DNA from: Hellea sp.
GTDB taxonomy: Bacteria; Pseudomonadota; Alphaproteobacteria; Caulobacterales; Maricaulaceae
DNA length: 64,000 nucleotides
Reading direction: 5' to 3'
Assembly (NCBI GenBank): GCA_014238285.1
Contig: JABABK010000005.1
Span: forward strand, 42,457-106,456
The position numbers were made by a program, and so were the translations under genes. Every line of letters starts with the position of its first letter. Position 1 is the stretch's first letter. Below, in pieces: positions 26,495-34,977 of this stretch. The notes beneath the pieces were generated by a model. It had not been told where the DNA came from, ran no database searches, and worked only from the letters and a program-made list of their open reading frames with translations.

Positions 26495-28423
26495 CTATAT
26501 CAGGAATAAAACGGCTCTGTCATCCGCTCTTTGCGCCAAAGCTGAATTTAATGTTGTAATCAGTTCAGATGTAAACCGTTCCGTCGCTGCTGTCTTCCAA
26601 GCTTCATTCACAGCCCTAATCATATCAGGGCGTTGTTTCTTAGCCGCGGTGCGAATACGCCGGTTTGTGACGAGCTGGCGCGCCATCACGGGCACATTGG
26701 CTTTGTTGAATGTTTTCTCCAAGGCCTTCTTACCGACCAAGAAGCCACCGCCTGCGATAATACCCGCGATAAATATCCCCCCCGGCGCGGCGATTAAAGG
26801 ACTAGCCTTGGCCGCAAGCGTCCCGATAATCAGACCCGTTAGCGATGCGCCAACCAAAGCGGTGTCGGCCTCTAGCCCCGCCACCTTAGGCGCGGCTACG
26901 CTCATACCCTCTAGGTAATCGCTCACTTGTTGATTATCATCAAGGGAAAGGACCATGGCCGGGAAGCCGTGATCTCGGCATAAAGGATCAGTATCTTTTT
27001 CGATCTCGCGCTGTAGCCCCGCAAACCAGTCATTAATGACAGGTCGCAGTATTTTCTGGCATTCTTGACTACCAAGCCAATCGCGCACTTTGTCTTCTAG
27101 GACAGGCTGAATATCGTTGAGACTTTCAATACGTCCACTGCGCCACTCACCAAAGGCCGGAACAACGCCATTTTCTGTTAAAGCGCCCACCAGAACAGGC
27201 GATAACCGTTCACCCAGATCAAGACTGGCTTTCTTGGCTTTGGCGTAAACAGGCCCGCCCTCACGCAAAATTTCAGTAACAGATGTTTTGAAACTATCAT
27301 GCATAAATTCAAACCGGCCAAGCCATGCTAGGCCGCGGGCTATGGCGAATTCTGGTTCGGCCCCTTGCAGAACACGAGCATTCGGAAATGCTGCTTCACA
27401 AGCTGGTGTGACCAAAGGCAGGCGCGACGCCCCCCCTGTCAGCAAGACCGTCTCTGGCGCGCGTCCACCGAGCATATTGACAGCTTCTTTGATGGCAAAA
27501 TCAAACGCTTCGGGCCATGAAAAATCATTCAGAGCTTCGAGAGGTTTAGACAGTATTTTATCCGCGTCAGTCTTATCGATTCTAATCTCAAACAACACGC
27601 CATTATCAATCGGCAAGCGTTTAATAATTTCAACGGGAGTGTCGCTGCCGTTAAAATATTGCTCTTTAGCCAAGCGGCACCAATATTCCATGACCGGACG
27701 ATAATGGGGATAGCGGTGGATTAGTTTTTCAATTTTCTTACGGTCTTTTTGGCGCTCTAAATTCATCCAAAATATTTCAGTATCAAGAAGGCCGGAGCCT
27801 AAAACATTATGACCGACATCTTCTGCGTCGAGCTCATGACAATAAGTGAAATCCGTGGTCGAGGACCCTATATCAACAATCAACACACTGGATTTAGCGG
27901 CTTCAATCGAGAGATATCCCTGCTCTAACGCCGTCATCAATGCGGCGCGGCTCTCAGGCACGATCCGGACAGTTTTAAGACCGGATGATTGAAACAAAGC
28001 CTGGTAATCGGCGCGCACGGCCGGATTCCAACCAGAAGGGCAACCAACGATAAAACGGCTATGGTCCAGCCCTTGGATTTTCTTATCCTTGCTTAAACCT
28101 TCCATCAAAGCTCGAGTGAATAATTGCGTCGGCTCTGTCACCGAATTGTCTGTCAGGTCACGACCTTTAAACTTGACCCAAACCTTTGGTTTTTCGCCAA
28201 GCCTGGAGCCTTGCAGAGCTGCCAGATTAACGGCGTCTGCACCGATTTTGACGCCGGACTTGGTTTTGGCGACGGCTGTTACGAAGCTTTTTTCACCGCG
28301 ATAATCTAATATCTCAGGTTGGCGCATTGAGCGGTTATAGGCACGACCAATAGCGGTTTCGCCGTGGCCGAGATCATAGCCCATAAATTCAACTTCACCC
28401 GATGACTTCACTTTAGAGCTCAT
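26495..28423 (-). CDS. Divergent Hsp70-family protein with a membrane-inserting C-terminal segment
   Basis: The 642-residue protein keeps the actin-like ATPase core: phosphate-1 loop GYDLGHGETAIG near residue 15, phosphate-2 VLIVDIGSSTTDFT near 185, and the adenosine motif LLTGGASRLPLV near 325. DnaK's substrate-binding domain is not recognisable. Instead residues about 515-565 form a glycine-rich hydrophobic hairpin (SLTGLIIGTLAAKAS, then GGIFIAGIIAGGGFLVG), likely membrane-associated, followed by a helical tail. It is not the housekeeping DnaK: motifs diverge and no dnaJ is adjacent. Its start overlaps the upstream gene's stop by 11 bases, so the two are coupled. The client is unknown. Confidence 0.88.
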   Translation of the reverse strand: MSSKVKSSGEVEFMGYDLGHGETAIGRAYNRSMRQPEILDYRGEKSFVTAVAKTKSGVKIGADAVNLAALQGSRLGEKPKVWVKFKGRDLTDNSVTEPTQLFTRALMEGLSKDKKIQGLDHSRFIVGCPSGWNPAVRADYQALFQSSGLKTVRIVPESRAALMTALEQGYLSIEAAKSSVLIVDIGSSTTDFTYCHELDAEDVGHNVLGSGLLDTEIFWMNLERQKDRKKIEKLIHRYPHYRPVMEYWCRLAKEQYFNGSDTPVEIIKRLPIDNGVLFEIRIDKTDADKILSKPLEALNDFSWPEAFDFAIKEAVNMLGGRAPETVLLTGGASRLPLVTPACEAAFPNARVLQGAEPEFAIARGLAWLGRFEFMHDSFKTSVTEILREGGPVYAKAKKASLDLGERLSPVLVGALTENGVVPAFGEWRSGRIESLNDIQPVLEDKVRDWLGSQECQKILRPVINDWFAGLQREIEKDTDPLCRDHGFPAMVLSLDDNQQVSDYLEGMSVAAPKVAGLEADTALVGASLTGLIIGTLAAKASPLIAAPGGIFIAGIIAGGGFLVGKKALEKTFNKANVPVMARQLVTNRRIRTAAKKQRPDMIRAVNEAWKTAATERFTSELITTLNSALAQRADDRAVLFLI

Positions 28424-29312
28424 CTTGGCTCCAAACCGTGCCGCGGACGATCAGCTCACCATCAACCATTAAAGCGGGCGCGGCCACTTTGGTTTCAGTT
28501 TGGCCCATGGCCGGAAGGATATCAAAATATTGCGCGGTCTTTTTGGAATATCCGAGCTTCTCAATGCCCTCAGCCGCCAATATGCTCTCGAGCTCTTTAC
28601 CGACCAGTGTCAGGGCAAAATCGCCATCAGAGGCTTGCTGCGCCTCTAACAAGCCTTGAACGAGGTTCATCAGCCTTTTGTCATTACGCCAATGGGTTTT
28701 GGCGTTGTCCGGTTCGGCAAGCCGCAGCAATATATGATCCGCTGTCTTAAGAGCCTCGGATAAAGCCGTCACAAAACCGCCAGCATTGGCGTGTATACGA
28801 GCTTCGGCTCGGGCCGCATAATCCACGGATTGAACCGTGGTTTTATTCTTTTTCCAAAATTTAAAACGCTCAAACCGACCCCGCCAATTATTGGGATCCA
28901 AAACACGTATAGCCGTAAGCGCAATCGTCGTCATCAAAGCCAAGCGATTATCATTAGCTACAGACCAGACACCGAGCCCAAGCGCGGACGCGTAAAACAA
29001 GTTTTGTCCCCACGCCGAACCACGGGGCAAAGCAGGCACTTCATGCCAGACAATCTCGGCCTCTGTTCCCTGATCCAGAACACTCGCGCCAGATTTGACC
29101 ATCTCTAAAAGCCAAAGCCCTGCCCGCTGCAATTTCACATCAGACGTGGAAACCGTAAAGCGGCTACCCGTGCGGTCGAGCGCCTTACGCGCCGCCGTCA
29201 CAATCTGACCAGATGACAGATCATCAGCCGAAATGACTTTAACGAGCCCGTCACGCTCTGGCCCAAAGGCCTCATAAAGCGACGGCGCCGTATTTGCAGG
29301 TAAATTAGACAT
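28413..29312 (-). CDS. Hsp70-operon partner protein, membrane-spanning
   Basis: The 299-residue protein has a central hydrophobic region (NLFYASALGLGVWSVA and RLALMTTIALTAIRVL, residues about 105-140). A charged helical section follows (RFERFKFWKKNKT, AARAEARIHANAGGFVTALSEALKTADHILL). The end is beta-rich (APALMVDGELIVRGTVW). The helical-then-beta order and position beside an Hsp70 recall a GrpE-type nucleotide exchange factor, but sequence support is weak. I start at ATG 29312 (MSNLPANTAP); a longer in-frame start at 29384 has no better ribosome-binding site. It overlaps the Hsp70-like gene by 11 bases. Confidence 0.65.
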   Translation of the reverse strand: MSNLPANTAPSLYEAFGPERDGLVKVISADDLSSGQIVTAARKALDRTGSRFTVSTSDVKLQRAGLWLLEMVKSGASVLDQGTEAEIVWHEVPALPRGSAWGQNLFYASALGLGVWSVANDNRLALMTTIALTAIRVLDPNNWRGRFERFKFWKKNKTTVQSVDYAARAEARIHANAGGFVTALSEALKTADHILLRLAEPDNAKTHWRNDKRLMNLVQGLLEAQQASDGDFALTLVGKELESILAAEGIEKLGYSKKTAQYFDILPAMGQTETKVAAPALMVDGELIVRGTVWSQDEL

Positions 29313-29471
29313 AGTTTCGATGTTGGGGTTTAGGGGCGTTAAGTCAAGGGACGGAATTGACAGGCTACAGTTAGCAAAGCTCACAAATATCGCTCATACC
29401 GCTGAAGAGCGGTATCCACGCCCAATATGAAGATTGATACGTTATCAAAGCGCATGTCATCCATTATGCGT

Positions 29472-29500
29472 GGACCCCGCCCTTCGGCGGGGTGAGCGAA
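29472..29500. repeat. Short REP-like hairpin
   Basis: CCCCGCC and GGCGGGG pair around a four-base loop, followed by TGAGCG. Read on the minus strand it gives CGCTCA then CCCCGCC...GGCGGGGTCC, which matches one arm of the larger element at 2630-2715. It is a second, shorter copy of the same family, in the divergent gap before xerC. Confidence 0.55.
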
Positions 29501-29548
29501 ATAATAAAAGCACAAAACTTCATTAACCCTGATTTGACATAATGGGTC

Positions 29549-30475
29549 ATGGCCAAGCTGCAAAAAACACCCGCCACAGACGCGCTACGCTTGTTTTTAG
29601 AACATTTAACGGGTGAAAGACGACTGGCTGATAAAACCGTAGAATCCTATCAGCGCGATATCAGCCATTTCTTTGGCTTTTTACCGGGGCATCTGGATAA
29701 AACTGTGACCCTGCAGGACCTCTCAAGCCTGGCCCTACGGGATTTCAGAGCCTATCTGGCCTTTCGCCAGCGCGGGGACAATCCTTTATCGCCTGCCTCT
29801 ATCGCCAGACAGCTCTCGGCCCTTCGGACATTCTTCAAATATTTGAACCGGCGTTATGGCCTCGAAAATGACGCTATCGGCCTTGTCAAAGGGCCACGCG
29901 TACAAGCCCCGCTCCCCAAACCTCTCTCTCAATCCGGCGCCCGGGATATTGTCGCTGAAGGCTCTGTTGATGAACGGCCATGGGTGCAGGCGCGAAATAC
30001 CGCCGTGATGATGCTTTTATATGGCGCGGGACTGCGGATCGCCGAAGCACTCTCACTCATGCCAGATGATCTACCGCTCGGCAGTTCATTTTCATTTACA
30101 GGTAAAGGCGGCAAAACGCGGCTAGTCCCAATTCTACCAATTGTATCTGAAGCTATTGAGAAATATGTATCGCTCTGCCCTCACCCGCTACTGGACGGAC
30201 AGCCGTTATTTCGAGGCGTGCGCGGCGGCGCTCTCTCCGCGCGTCAAGTTCAGCTCGACATGCAAATCCTAAGGGGATATTTAGGACTGCCTGAAACGGC
30301 GACCCCGCATGCCCTACGTCATAGCTTTGCGACGCATTTACTCGCAGGCGGCGGAGATCTTCGAACGATACAGCAGCTACTTGGCCATGAGAGTCTCTCA
30401 ACGACTCAGCGTTATACAGGTGTTGATACGGCGGGCTTAAGGCGGGTCCACAAAGCAGCCCATCCGCGAGGTTAG
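29549..30475 (+). CDS. xerC: Tyrosine recombinase XerC
   Basis: XerC with XerD resolves chromosome dimers at dif. The 308-residue protein has an N-terminal core-binding domain (FLEHLTGERRLADKTVESYQRDISHFFGF) and a C-terminal catalytic domain: AGLRIAEAL with the first Arg, TGKGGKTRLVP with the Lys, HALRHSFATHLL, and GHESLSTTQRYT with the Tyr nucleophile. Length and motifs fit the housekeeping enzyme rather than a phage integrase, and no attachment-site duplication was seen nearby. It overlaps the convergent membrane-protein gene by four bases. Confidence 0.93.
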   Translation: MAKLQKTPATDALRLFLEHLTGERRLADKTVESYQRDISHFFGFLPGHLDKTVTLQDLSSLALRDFRAYLAFRQRGDNPLSPASIARQLSALRTFFKYLNRRYGLENDAIGLVKGPRVQAPLPKPLSQSGARDIVAEGSVDERPWVQARNTAVMMLLYGAGLRIAEALSLMPDDLPLGSSFSFTGKGGKTRLVPILPIVSEAIEKYVSLCPHPLLDGQPLFRGVRGGALSARQVQLDMQILRGYLGLPETATPHALRHSFATHLLAGGGDLRTIQQLLGHESLSTTQRYTGVDTAGLRRVHKAAHPRG

Positions 30476-30924
30476 GTCTTCTTAAAGTTCTTATATCCTC
30501 GCAGCAGCCCATCCCAAATTTCTTCAGGGCTAGCCTCGTAACCATCTAAACTAAAAAATGACCTCGTCACTTCACCCGTTTCTGAAAGCAAATAGAAGTC
30601 AACACCTGCTTCCTGTTTAAAATCACTTGTGCGCTGTATACGCACAATATCACTCCAATCGAGCCGAGTTCTGGATAACTTCAACGCCATTAGGCCACTC
30701 TTTTCGACTTTAATAAAATAGGGTGGGTGCGTCGCAAGTAGAAATCCATAAAATATAAAAATAGAAAATAACAACAAGCAAAGCACTGCCACAAGCGTAT
30801 GATACTCACCTAAAGTCGGCGCAAACCGTAAAAGACCATATATCACTGCCCCAATAAGCACCTGCAAAAGAATCAATGGCCAGACGACGTAGGCAATTGG
30901 TCGTCCTGTCTTGAAATTCTCCAT
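30472..30924 (-). CDS. Two-helix membrane protein, PH-like cytosolic domain, unknown function
   Basis: The 150-residue product has two N-terminal membrane helices (VVWPLILLQVLIGAVIYGLL and LVAVLCLLLFSIFIFYGFLL). A short beta-rich domain follows (YFIKVEKSGLMALKLSRTRLDWSDIVRIQ...VDFYLLSETGEVTRSFFSLDGYE). That pattern of a strand-rich domain with an xxLxWxDI motif recalls bacterial PH-like domains of the YcxB or YdbT sort (inference). It overlaps the end of xerC and is divergent from topA. Confidence 0.7.
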   Translation of the reverse strand: MENFKTGRPIAYVVWPLILLQVLIGAVIYGLLRFAPTLGEYHTLVAVLCLLLFSIFIFYGFLLATHPPYFIKVEKSGLMALKLSRTRLDWSDIVRIQRTSDFKQEAGVDFYLLSETGEVTRSFFSLDGYEASPEEIWDGLLRGYKNFKKT

Positions 30925-31072
30925 ATATTATAGATAGGAATTAAAAACTATTTGTCGATAGCGTGCGCTTCATAACATCGCCAAAATCCAATCACGGTTG
31001 ACAATCACCATCGCTTCCGCCATTTGGGCGCCTGATTTCAAGCCCAAAACCCATTATAAAGACGCCCGCCTT

Positions 31073-33682
31073 ATGAATCTGGTTATTGTTGAAAGTCCGG
31101 CGAAAGCCAAAACGATCGAAAAATATTTGGGGAAGGACTATAAAGTTCTCGCCAGTTTCGGTCATGTTCGCGACCTCCCCTCAAAAAATGGCTCCGTAGA
31201 GCCTGACGAAGACTTTGCCATGAAATGGGCTGTGGATACAAAATCCAAAACCCGGATCAAAGATATTGTTTCGGCTTTGGAAAATTCCGACAAACTTATT
31301 CTCGCGACCGATCCGGATAGAGAAGGTGAAGCGATTTCTTGGCACTTATTGGAAGTTTTAAATAAAAAGAAAGCCCTTAAAGGCAAAGAAATTGAACGGG
31401 TCGTCTTTAACGCCATCACCAAAAAATCTGTCACCGAAGCGATCGCTGCTCCCCGCGAACTCGACATGGAACTGGTCGAAGCCTATCTCGCCCGCCGCGC
31501 GCTGGATTATCTGGTTGGCTTTAACCTATCCCCTGTTTTATGGCGCAAGCTTCCAGGCGCGCGCTCTGCTGGCCGAGTACAATCCGTGTCCCTTCGCTTG
31601 ATCTGTGAGCGCGAGAACGAAATAGAAAAATTCGTCGCCCAGGAATACTGGACCGTCGATTCTATGATGAGCAATGTTGCCGGCAAAGAATACGGCGCTA
31701 AACTCGTCTCTCTTGATGGCGCCAAGCTCAATAAGTTTTCCCTCGCGACAGAATCTGATGCGCTAGCCGCTAAGCTTTCCGTGGAGAGCGCCGCCTTAAA
31801 GATCACATCTGTCGATGCCAAGCCTGTCAAACGCCGCCCAACCGCGCCTTTCACCACATCGACTTTGCAGCAAGAAGCATCTCGCAAACTTGGCTTCTCG
31901 GCCACACGTACCATGCAGACAGCGCAGCGGCTTTATGAAGGCATTGATATTGGCGGCGAAACTGTCGGTTTGATTACTTATATGAGGACAGACGGCGTCT
32001 CTATGGTGGGCGAAGCCATCCAGGAAGCTCGCGCCATCATCGGGTCCGAATATGGTGACCCTTACCTGCCTAAAGCCCCGCGCGAATATAAATCCAAAGC
32101 CAAGAACGCTCAAGAAGCTCACGAAGCGGTCCGCCCAACGAGTTTCGCCCGCGTGCCCGGTCGACTTTCTCTTACGGGTGACCAAGCCAAATTATATGAC
32201 CTGATTTGGAAACGGGCATTATCCAGCCAAATGGAAGATGCGCGTCTGGAACGCACCACGATTGAAATCGCGGATGATCAAAATAGAGTTGGCCTACGCG
32301 CCTCTGGTTCTGTCCTCAAATTTGATGGCTTTTTGAAACTTTATGAAGTCACGAAACCATCGACCGAAGACGGTGACGATGATGGCGGTCTCTTGCCAGA
32401 AGTCGAACAAGGCGAAGATGCCAAAGCCCAAAAGGTCGATGCAGACCAGCATTTCACCCAGCCACCACCGCGCTACTCAGAGGCCAGCGTTGTCAAGAAA
32501 ATGGAAGAGCTCGGTATTGGCCGTCCTTCGACCTACGCCTCAACGCTTAAAACCCTGCAAGATCGGGATTATGTAACCCTGGAGAAGCGCCGTTTTACGC
32601 CGTCTGACAAGGGCCGCTTGGTCACGGCTTTCTTGGAAGAGTTCTTTTCGAAATATGTTCAATATGATTACACGGCTGATCTTGAAGACCGCCTCGACAA
32701 AGTCTCTGCAGGTGACCTTGAATGGAAAAAACTTCTCAAAGACTTCTGGGAGCAATTCTCTGCCAGTATTGAAGGCACCAAAGAATTACGGGTCACCAAT
32801 GTTCTCGATGCGCTAAACATCTCTCTCGCCCCTCTGGTTTTCCCAGAACGCGAAGATGGCAAGCCTGCCCGTACCTGTACCAGCTGTGCCGATGGCGAGC
32901 TGTCTCTTAAAGTCGGCAAATTCGGCGCGTTTGTTGGCTGCTCCAACTATCCAGAGTGTAAGTTCACACGGCCATTTGGCCAAGGCGATGATGCCGGCGC
33001 AACTGAACGCGAAGACAAATTGCTCGGCGCTCATCCAGAGAGCGGCATTGATATCTTCCTCAAAAATGGCCGCTTTGGTCCCTATGTTCAGCTCGGCGAA
33101 GAAGCCAAACCTAAACGGACTTCATTGCCTAAAAACTGGCCATATGAATCCATCGACCTTGAAAAGGGCATTCGCCTCATCGACCTGCCGCGCGAAGTCG
33201 GTATACATCCCGAAGACAGCAAGCCTATCACAGGCGCTATCGGGCGCTACGGTCCTTATATCCTTCACGCAGGGACTTATGTGAACCTGAAAACAGCCGA
33301 TGAAATGTTTGAAGTCGGGATCAACCTTGCTGTGACATTACTTGCTGAAAAACGCGCCAAAGGCGGCGGCCGTGGACGCGGCGGTGCTGCGGCGCTCAAA
33401 GAGCTTGGCAATCACCCGCAAACCGAAAAGCCGATCAAAGTCATGGATGGCCGCTATGGCCCCTATGTCAAATATGAAAAGATCAACGCCACCATTCCTA
33501 AAGGCACAAAGCCCCAAGATGTGACCATGGAAATGGCCTTGGAGTATATCGCGGCTAAAGAAGCCAAGGGCCCGAAAAAGAAAAAAGCCGCCAAGAAAAA
33601 GCCCGCAGCGAAAAAGAAACCCGCCGCGAAGAAAAAGCCGGCGGCCAAAAAGAAGCCTGCTGCGAAGAAGACGGAGGCTTAA
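31073..33682 (+). CDS. topA: DNA topoisomerase I
   Basis: The enzyme relaxes negative supercoils. The 869-residue protein begins MNLVIVESPAKAKTIEKYLG, a canonical Toprim start; the catalytic Tyr is Tyr303 in ITYMRTDG, and GIGRPSTYA is present. One clear four-Cys zinc ribbon is seen near residues 600-630 (CTSC, then CSNYPEC), followed by several KFGPYV-type topoisomerase-associated repeats. The last 30 residues are a lysine/alanine repeat tail. I use ATG 31073; a TTG 25 codons earlier lies inside a TTGACA hexamer and is more likely a promoter element. dprA, often its neighbour, is instead at 58.8 kb. Confidence 0.96.
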   Translation: MNLVIVESPAKAKTIEKYLGKDYKVLASFGHVRDLPSKNGSVEPDEDFAMKWAVDTKSKTRIKDIVSALENSDKLILATDPDREGEAISWHLLEVLNKKKALKGKEIERVVFNAITKKSVTEAIAAPRELDMELVEAYLARRALDYLVGFNLSPVLWRKLPGARSAGRVQSVSLRLICERENEIEKFVAQEYWTVDSMMSNVAGKEYGAKLVSLDGAKLNKFSLATESDALAAKLSVESAALKITSVDAKPVKRRPTAPFTTSTLQQEASRKLGFSATRTMQTAQRLYEGIDIGGETVGLITYMRTDGVSMVGEAIQEARAIIGSEYGDPYLPKAPREYKSKAKNAQEAHEAVRPTSFARVPGRLSLTGDQAKLYDLIWKRALSSQMEDARLERTTIEIADDQNRVGLRASGSVLKFDGFLKLYEVTKPSTEDGDDDGGLLPEVEQGEDAKAQKVDADQHFTQPPPRYSEASVVKKMEELGIGRPSTYASTLKTLQDRDYVTLEKRRFTPSDKGRLVTAFLEEFFSKYVQYDYTADLEDRLDKVSAGDLEWKKLLKDFWEQFSASIEGTKELRVTNVLDALNISLAPLVFPEREDGKPARTCTSCADGELSLKVGKFGAFVGCSNYPECKFTRPFGQGDDAGATEREDKLLGAHPESGIDIFLKNGRFGPYVQLGEEAKPKRTSLPKNWPYESIDLEKGIRLIDLPREVGIHPEDSKPITGAIGRYGPYILHAGTYVNLKTADEMFEVGINLAVTLLAEKRAKGGGRGRGGAAALKELGNHPQTEKPIKVMDGRYGPYVKYEKINATIPKGTKPQDVTMEMALEYIAAKEAKGPKKKKAAKKKPAAKKKPAAKKKPAAKKKPAAKKTEA
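33587..33670 (+). repeat. Tandem 18-base repeat coding a histone-H1-like tail
   Basis: About 4.7 copies of an 18-base unit encode the six-residue unit AAKKKP at residues 839-866 of topoisomerase I. Synonymous changes between copies (AAG/AAA, GCC/GCG) show they are not newly made. Such tails bind DNA without sequence specificity; copy number could vary by slippage. Confidence 0.85.
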
Positions 33683-33690
33683 TAGCCTCC
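33673..33690. terminator. Hairpin over the topA stop codon
   Basis: GGAGGCT and AGCCTCC form a perfect seven-base stem with loop TAAT that contains the topA stop codon. There is no strong T-run on either strand. It lies between convergent topA and the Sel1 gene and may terminate weakly or protect the 3' end. Confidence 0.5.
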
Positions 33691-33700
33691 TCACAACCCT

Positions 33701-34825
33701 TTACTCCCAACTAATTCCAATATTGGCCAAGGAGGCTTGCGCGGTTTTATCACCAGCGAGCGCAGCTTTTTTAAACCACAAGATTCCCTGCGCCGTATCT
33801 TCTGGCACCCCTATTCCCATATAATAACTATGACCTAATTCGTTTTGAGCAAAAACATTACCTTGCTCTGCCGCCTTGGTGAGCCAAGTGATAGATTCCT
33901 TGAGGTCTTTCTTAATAAGGACGCCGTTTTTTAAGCCTCGGCCATATTCCATCTCACCTTTTGCGTATCCATTTTGTGCCGATTTTTTCGCCCACTTTGC
34001 CCAAAGCTTATCGTCACGTTCTATATCAGCCGTAATATCCCCTTTATGAATACGGCTGAGCGCGAATTGAGAGTCTGCTCGTCCTTGATCCGCACTATAT
34101 TTAAGCCAATTCAAAATTTCTTTTTGCTCACCGTCTGATAAGTCTAACGCTTTAAGACTATAAAGCAGCCCGCCGATTGCAGGCTCATGCCCCTTTTGGG
34201 CCGCGTCCAAAAAATATAAAACAGCACTAGAAGGGTCGTAACTGTCATCGTCTTTAATCGTGTAATACATGGCGAGCCAGTATTGGTCTTCGAGATCACC
34301 TGCGTCAGCGCCAGCTTTTAACTTAGCGGCTTTAGCCTGATTTAACTCTGAAATGGCGTCCATCGCTTCGGCTGCATTGGCTTCTACTTGTTCAAGTCCT
34401 TCCGTATACTCGGCTTGCAAGCCTTCAACTTCAGCAAACGAAGCTTCGACATTTGCCAAAGCAGATTCAGCGCCGACCATCGCAGCTTGCATTCTTGCGA
34501 TGCGTTCTTCTGTTGAAGTTTCAGGTTCGTTCACCAATTCTTGATTTTCACCCGCACCTGCGATGGCCTTATAGCGTTCAATACGCGCTTGCACTTCCGG
34601 CGAGATAGGCTCTGCAAGGTCGGCCCCTCCGGCTAAGTCCTTAGCCACCTCGCTCACAGGACGCTCTAAATCAATGTTTGTGACGGCTTCCGATTTAGGT
34701 GTCTCAGATTTGGAAAATGGATTTAACTTATCAAAGAATTTAACATCCAAATAATTCAGCGTCGCCAACAATAATAGCGTCGCGATTGCTAGACCAACCC
34801 AGCCCAGTTTTGATCGTTTTTTCAT
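33701..34825 (-). CDS. Membrane-anchored Sel1-repeat protein
   Basis: The 374-residue protein has an N-terminal anchor (GWVGLAIATLLLLATL) and a Pro/Glu-rich linker with a coiled-coil segment near 110-165 (AAMVGAESALANVEASFAEVEGLQ). About five Sel1-type TPR repeats follow (GDLEDQYWLAMYY, ADSQFALSRIHKG, NVFAQNELGHSYYMGIGVPEDTAQGILWFKKAA). Sel1 proteins are scaffolds for envelope or signalling complexes; the partner here is unknown. In alphaproteobacteria similar proteins act in polar development (family knowledge; not shown here). It is convergent with topA and divergent from rnr. Confidence 0.85.
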   Translation of the reverse strand: MKKRSKLGWVGLAIATLLLLATLNYLDVKFFDKLNPFSKSETPKSEAVTNIDLERPVSEVAKDLAGGADLAEPISPEVQARIERYKAIAGAGENQELVNEPETSTEERIARMQAAMVGAESALANVEASFAEVEGLQAEYTEGLEQVEANAAEAMDAISELNQAKAAKLKAGADAGDLEDQYWLAMYYTIKDDDSYDPSSAVLYFLDAAQKGHEPAIGGLLYSLKALDLSDGEQKEILNWLKYSADQGRADSQFALSRIHKGDITADIERDDKLWAKWAKKSAQNGYAKGEMEYGRGLKNGVLIKKDLKESITWLTKAAEQGNVFAQNELGHSYYMGIGVPEDTAQGILWFKKAALAGDKTAQASLANIGISWE

Positions 34826-34977
34826 AATGTGCCCCGTTCTTATTCTTTGATTTTACCAAACATTACTATTTTTCTCAATCTAAAAACAATCTACACGAAT
34901 AAAACTCCCCCCAGAACGTTTTTCGCAAGTTGACATATTCGCTTGTCGCGCGCCCGTTCTGTGCTACCCCGCGCCAC

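Noticed and set aside
29533..29538. TTGACA just before xerC
   Set aside because: It lies 11 bases from the start codon, too close to act as a -35 for this gene.
29549..30475. Tyrosine recombinase as a sign of an integrated element
   Set aside because: Length and motifs match housekeeping XerC, and no attachment-site repeat or mobile gene is nearby.
30998..31026. TTGACA before topA as a full promoter
   Set aside because: No acceptable -10 hexamer lies 16-18 bases downstream; the same applies to TTGACA before rnr (34930) and fdxA (9024). Noted only as possible -35 elements.
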